Positions 59,945 to 64,000 of a stretch of DNA of 64,000 nucleotides are shown here, in pieces. The notes below the pieces were generated by a model that worked only from the letters and a program-made list of their open reading frames with translations, made no database searches and had not been told where the DNA came from. The stretch lies in contig CM061919.1 of assembly GCA_031002005.1 (NCBI GenBank), positions 220,904,739-220,968,738 of the forward strand. Direction: 5' to 3'. Origin of the DNA: Vandiemenella viatica. Its lineage: Eukaryota; Arthropoda; Insecta; Orthoptera; Morabidae. The position numbers and the translations under genes were made by a program. Numbering within the stretch: the first letter of the stretch is position 1; each line of letters opens with the position of its first letter.

Positions 59945-60155
59945 ATGTGACGTCGACGACGAGGTCATTAGAGGCGGGAAAGTACTTATTGCAAGGAAGA
60001 AATTCGCTCATTTCCTTTTCATTAAACCATACCGACATTCACCTGGAGTGTTTTGGTGAAACCATGGATAAACGAAATCTCGATGACCGAACAGGGATTG
60101 GAATCTGCGTCCTCCCGAATGTAAGGCCAGAACGTTACTACTCATCTCTCCGACA
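59945..60155 (-). repeat. tRNA-derived SINE, right arm, undeleted form
   Basis: The plus strand shows 'cctggagtgttttggtgaaa', 'ggattggaatctgcgtcctc' and the mirrored head. The left-arm partner at 37300-37412 has lost about 190 bp. Confidence 0.75.
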
Positions 60156-61904
60156 TTGCAAAATACCGTCCAATAATTGTGGAGGATAATTTCTGGTGGT
60201 ATAAAATATGCTTGGCTAAAGAAGGTTTTAAAATAGACTACAAGCCACGTTTTAAAATTTTTAACGGAACACTGCAACTGTAGGTAGGAATGTAAACAGT
60301 TTTACTGCTTAAGTCTCTGAGATCAACCGTCGTAGTTGCACCGCGGAAAATCCACATAACAGAAATGAGATTACAGCTACTGAGAAATCATTCAGAATTA
60401 TTGAGTATATAATATAACTATGCAAACATCGGAAAATGATTATTAATCATATTACGTAGTCATCATCATGTTGCTGCAGTAACTACAAAATTCAATCGTT
60501 TGTCGTCGGTTATCAAATTTTTCACTACTCTGTAGCTTCTAGTTTTATTCCAAACTAGCGCAGAGACATAATGATGTTACTTTCAGCAATAGTATCGTAA
60601 CAAATACACAGTTACAAGAGATTAAACACTGTGAGTTGTTAAAGCAGCTAGAATGTCGTCGCAGAAGACGAATTTCGGACGAGGAAACACTGAGCGGTTT
60701 AATGCTCTATGTAAACAACAAAATATCTGCTTTCGATCACAATTTCAATTTCACACACCACTTGTGGAGAGTAAGAAGGATACATTATAAAATTGTTTTA
60801 CATTTTATTCCTTCATCTGACACGTAATCTTTACTGGATTGCACAATATTTCTTTTTCTATCCAAAACTTCAAATAAAGCAAGAATCATTGTTTTAGCAA
60901 GTTCTTTTAGCATTGTTTATTTATTTATTTACCTTTGGACGAAATCTTATTGTAATTTGGTAACTGACAAAAATTTGCTCCGGATGAATTGAACGTAAGA
61001 TTCGTATACAAGCGCTCTTCTTTTTTCCAAATGTTTGTTGGTTAATATGACTACGGTGTATTAAATTTCGATCTTCTGAGATAGTGAAAACCAAATCTTT
61101 TGTGGTTAGATTAGGTAAATGAATACCAATCAATAATTTAGTTCCAGTGTGAAGCGTACTTTTTTCAGTATTTCAAATAAATATTAAACAGATGATCACT
61201 GACATTACAAACATTTACAAGCTGATTTTTATGAAGTGTTTAAAAGTTTTACAAATTCCAGAGTTATGAAATTAATTCGGCTTTTAATTCCAGCTTTAAC
61301 GATACATTACCATATACAGGATTCAGTATATCAAAATCTATAGATACAAAGATGTATTAATTGTATTACATTCAACAACTGATAAGCAGACGTGTTTGAA
61401 ATTGTATCAAAACATTTACTAGCATTCCTCAATTAAAAGACTGAGTTATACCTTCCATGGAATCATTCTGTGTTTTTATGGTTCTATTATCATAAAAAAA
61501 TTCAGAGATCCACTTGCAAACCAAATACAGGAATGAAAATCCGAATGTAGTAGGTGATTCATAACTTTTTGCATCGAAATTAGATAGTAACAATTTTGAA
61601 TTCACGGTACAGCTATCGAGACTTCGGTTTTCGTAGAGTTCCCAGAATGAGTTTAGTGAACGTGGAATCTTTCCTACTTAATTAGTGAGGCCTAAATTTT
61701 TTCTTACACAGCTAATATTTCCCGTGTCATTACAAAAGATATATTAAAGACTCAACTGAAAAGATAATGACAAAAAGGAATTTGGATTATTTGATCTATT
61801 CAGGCAACAAATCTTATATTTTTACATCCCAATCAGTGAATCATGTGCTATTAGTCTCCTGACATACAGGAAACACGAGGGGAACGTAACACTTCATTAA
61901 ACCA

Positions 61905-61995
61905 CTCGTGCCCGAAGCCCGACTCGAACCGCGTACCTTTCTTCCGCGAGACAGGGCGCTTCCTAGCCACTAATCTTCCTGCTCGGCATCGGCCA
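61905..61995 (-). repeat. tRNA-like repeat in right arm
   Basis: Mirror of 34870-34970. Confidence 0.5.
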
Positions 61996-62032
61996 ATCTG
62001 AGCGACCCACAGCGTTAGAGATTTACCAGCTC

Positions 62033-62046
62033 ATAACTACTCGTTC
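62033..62046 (+). repeat. Target duplication, left copy
   Basis: ATAACTACTCGTTC, identical to 63781-63794. The left arm of the palindrome has this sequence once (about 34837-34850, reversed), which is the empty site. Confidence 0.9.
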
Positions 62047-63740
62047 TTCAACAGCTTATTAGGTGTGATAAACATGGTTCTGCTAATGCAAAGAGCAAAT
62101 TTGTACTACCCCAAAATGTTTACAATGTAAATATTTGTGTTGCAAGTTTCACTGTTTGTAATAGGAATTTTTGTAATAACTTTAAACATGTAAACTAAAC
62201 TTGGTATCCAGATGTACGTTTATAAATCATGAAATATGGTGGCAGATGTAATTCAACAAGGCGTGTAACTCATTGTAATAACTATATGTATTTGTGCTGG
62301 CTGCATGGTCTTGGAAACCAGATGCCAATAAAAATAAAAAATGTAGATGTGTAGGCAGAGACCAGTATGAAGGACAGTGTGACATGAGATCTGTTAGCTT
62401 CAACAGCTTATAAGGTGTGATAAACACGGTTCTGCTAATGCAAAGAGCAAATTTGTACTACCCCAAAATGTTTACAATGTAAATATTTGTGTTGTAAGTT
62501 TCACTGCTTGTAATAGGAATTTTTGTAATAACTTTAAACATGTAAACTAAACTTGGTAGCCAGATGTATGTTTATAAATCATGAAAGATGGTGGTAGATG
62601 TAATTCAACAAGGCGTGTAACTCATTGTAATAACTATATGTATTTGTGCTGGCTGCATGGTCTTTGAAACCAGATGCCAATAAAAATAAAAAATAAAGTA
62701 GATGTGTAGGCAGAGACCAGTATGAAGGACAGTGTGACATGAGATCTGTTAGCTTCAACAGCTTATTAGGTGTGATAAACATGGTTCTGCTAATGCAAAG
62801 AGCAAATTTGTACTACCCCAAAATGTTTACAATGTAAATATTTGTGTTGTAAGTTTCACTGTTTGTAATAGGAATTTTTGTAATAACTTTAAACATGTAA
62901 ACTAAACTTGGTACCCAGATGTATGTTTATAAATCATGAAAGATGGTGGTAGATGTAATTCAACAAGGCATGTAACTCATTGTAATAACTATATGTATTT
63001 GTGCTGGCTGCATGATCTTGGAAACCAGATGCCAATAAAAATAAAAAAAAGTAGATGTGTAGGCAGAGACCAGTATGAAGGACAGTGTGACATGAGATCT
63101 GTTAGCTTCAACAGCTTATTAGGTGTGATAAACATGGTTCTGCTAATGCAAAGAGCAAATTTGTACTACCCCAAAATGTTTACAATGTAAATATTTGTGT
63201 TGTAAGTTTCACTGTTTGTAATAGGAATTTTTGTAATAACTTTAAACATGTAAACTAAACTTGGTACCCAGATGTATGTTTATAAATCATGAAAGATGGT
63301 GGTAGATGTAATTCAACAAGGCGTGTAACTCATTGTAATAACTATATGTATTTGTGCTGGCTGCATGGTCTTGGAAACCAGATGCCAATAAAAATAAAAA
63401 AAAGTAGATGTGTAGGCAGATACCAGTATGAAGGACAGTGTGACATGAGATCTGTTAGCTTCAACAGCTTATTAGGTGTTATAAACATGGTTCTGCTAAT
63501 GCAAAGAGCAAATTTGTACTACCCCAAAATGTTTACAATGTAAATATTTGTGTGGTAAGTTTCACTGTTTGTAATAGGAATTTTTGTAATAACTTTAAAC
63601 ATGTAAACTAAACTTGGTACCCAGATGTACGTTTATAAATCATGAAAGATGGTGGTAGATGTAATTCAACAAGGCATGTAACTCATTGTAATAACTATAT
63701 GTATTTGTGCTGGCTGCATGGTCTTGGAAACCAGATGCCA

Positions 63741-63780
<40 letters not shown>
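62047..63780 (+). mobile_element. Retroposed tandem array (about 4.9 units of 353 bp) with poly-A
   Basis: The word GGTGTGATA recurs at 62062, 62414, 62769, 63122 and, with one change, 63475, a period of 352-355 bp. Units differ by a few substitutions. Each unit ends in AATAAAAATAAAA-type sequence, and the last ends in about 38 A residues at 63743-63780. The array starts mid-unit. Exact 14-bp duplications flank it. Poly-A, a 5' partial unit and a long target duplication are hallmarks of LINE-driven retroposition of an RNA. Short frames repeated in each unit (about 65-85 codons) have no known motif and are unlikely to be proteins. Confidence 0.85.
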
Positions 63781-63783
<3 letters not shown>

Positions 63784-63794
63784 ACTACTCGTTC
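63781..63794 (+). repeat. Target duplication, right copy
   Basis: ATAACTACTCGTTC, identical to 62033-62046. The palindrome arm resumes directly after it. Confidence 0.9.
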
Positions 63795-64000
63795 GGCAAC
63801 ATTTTTCCGCGTTGCAGAACTGTCCTGTTACTTCCTTGAAGCATTAAAGTCAATAAACAACACGTTAAAAAAATTTGTTTGCTGTACATCATTAAACTAG
63901 GCGTTAGAATCAACTTGTTATATTTCACCCATTCACTATTGATGTTTGGTTGTTTTAATTTTTTTATCTTTTGCTCCGGATTATAGTTTTATTTTTTTAC

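Larger units (their letters stand above)
50059..64000 (-). repeat. Right arm of giant palindrome
   Basis: Reverse-complement partner of 34617-48640, still matching at the last base of the window. It lacks the LINE at 35401-36081 and carries a retroposed tandem array at 62047-63780. It also has an intact SINE where the left arm is deleted (59945-60155). Confidence 0.9.

Noticed and set aside
62047..63780. CRISPR-like or coding tandem array
   Set aside because: Units are 353 bp without short repeat/spacer alternation, the array has poly-A and target duplications, and the repeated short frames have no motif.
34617..64000. Palindrome as a pure assembly artefact (one sequence used twice)
   Set aside because: Private LINE, tandem-array, SINE-deletion and small indel differences show two distinct arms. 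A wrong join of two real loci at the gap is still possible.

Overview
The window is intergenic, transposon-dense DNA from an insect. No host protein gene, rRNA or functional tRNA gene is visible in 64 kb. Base composition is AT-rich, open frames are short, and nearly every recognisable coding trace is a decayed transposon: mariner, two Tc1-like families, hAT, PIF/Harbinger-like, Helitron, and CR1-like, Jockey-like and 'endonuclease-reverse transcriptase'-type non-LTR elements. About a dozen copies of one tRNA-derived SINE family are present. This mixture fits a large polyneopteran genome such as a cockroach or termite. The taxon is an inference from the style of the repeats, not something the sequence proves.

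Layout. 673-3723 is an interleaved inverted repeat in block order X-Y-X'-Y'. 4035-8250 holds a LINE fragment, hAT-like ends, a head-to-head pair of LINE 3' ends inside an inverted duplication, and an internally deleted mariner with good terminal repeats. 8250-14100 is mostly anonymous, with a tRNA-derived repeat and a hammerhead-like hairpin. 14100-19000 carries a deleted mariner-like element, a Helitron helicase remnant between direct repeats, a Tc1 pseudogene and a full-length but dead Tc1-like element with a D-36-E spacing. 20400-25900 has a long SINE-like element, a Jockey-type LINE split by a small hAT element with an exact 8-bp duplication, a SINE and a hairpin MITE. 28100-31440 has two pieces of one Tc1 family either side of a candidate Helitron-like insertion.

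The outstanding structure is a giant palindrome occupying the right 29 kb. 34617-48640 reads as the reverse complement of the sequence running from 64000 back to 50059. The far end runs off the window, so the arms are at least about 14 kb. Its axis falls near 48.7-49.5 kb, where the assembly has exactly 1000 Ns beside a partial hAT-like element. Each arm contains a smaller palindrome (2.6-kb arms, 0.56-kb spacer), and the arms also contain an older diverged direct duplication, giving six related copies of one sequence. The copies differ by private insertions and deletions: a CR1-like LINE only in the left arm, a retroposed tandem array with a poly-A tail and 14-bp duplication only in the right arm, and a LINE tail in three of four copies. 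These differences argue against the two arms being one sequence assembled twice, although the central join remains unresolved.

Nothing here forms a working pathway. The value of the window is its record of insertion, inverted duplication, conversion and microhomology deletion in repetitive DNA.
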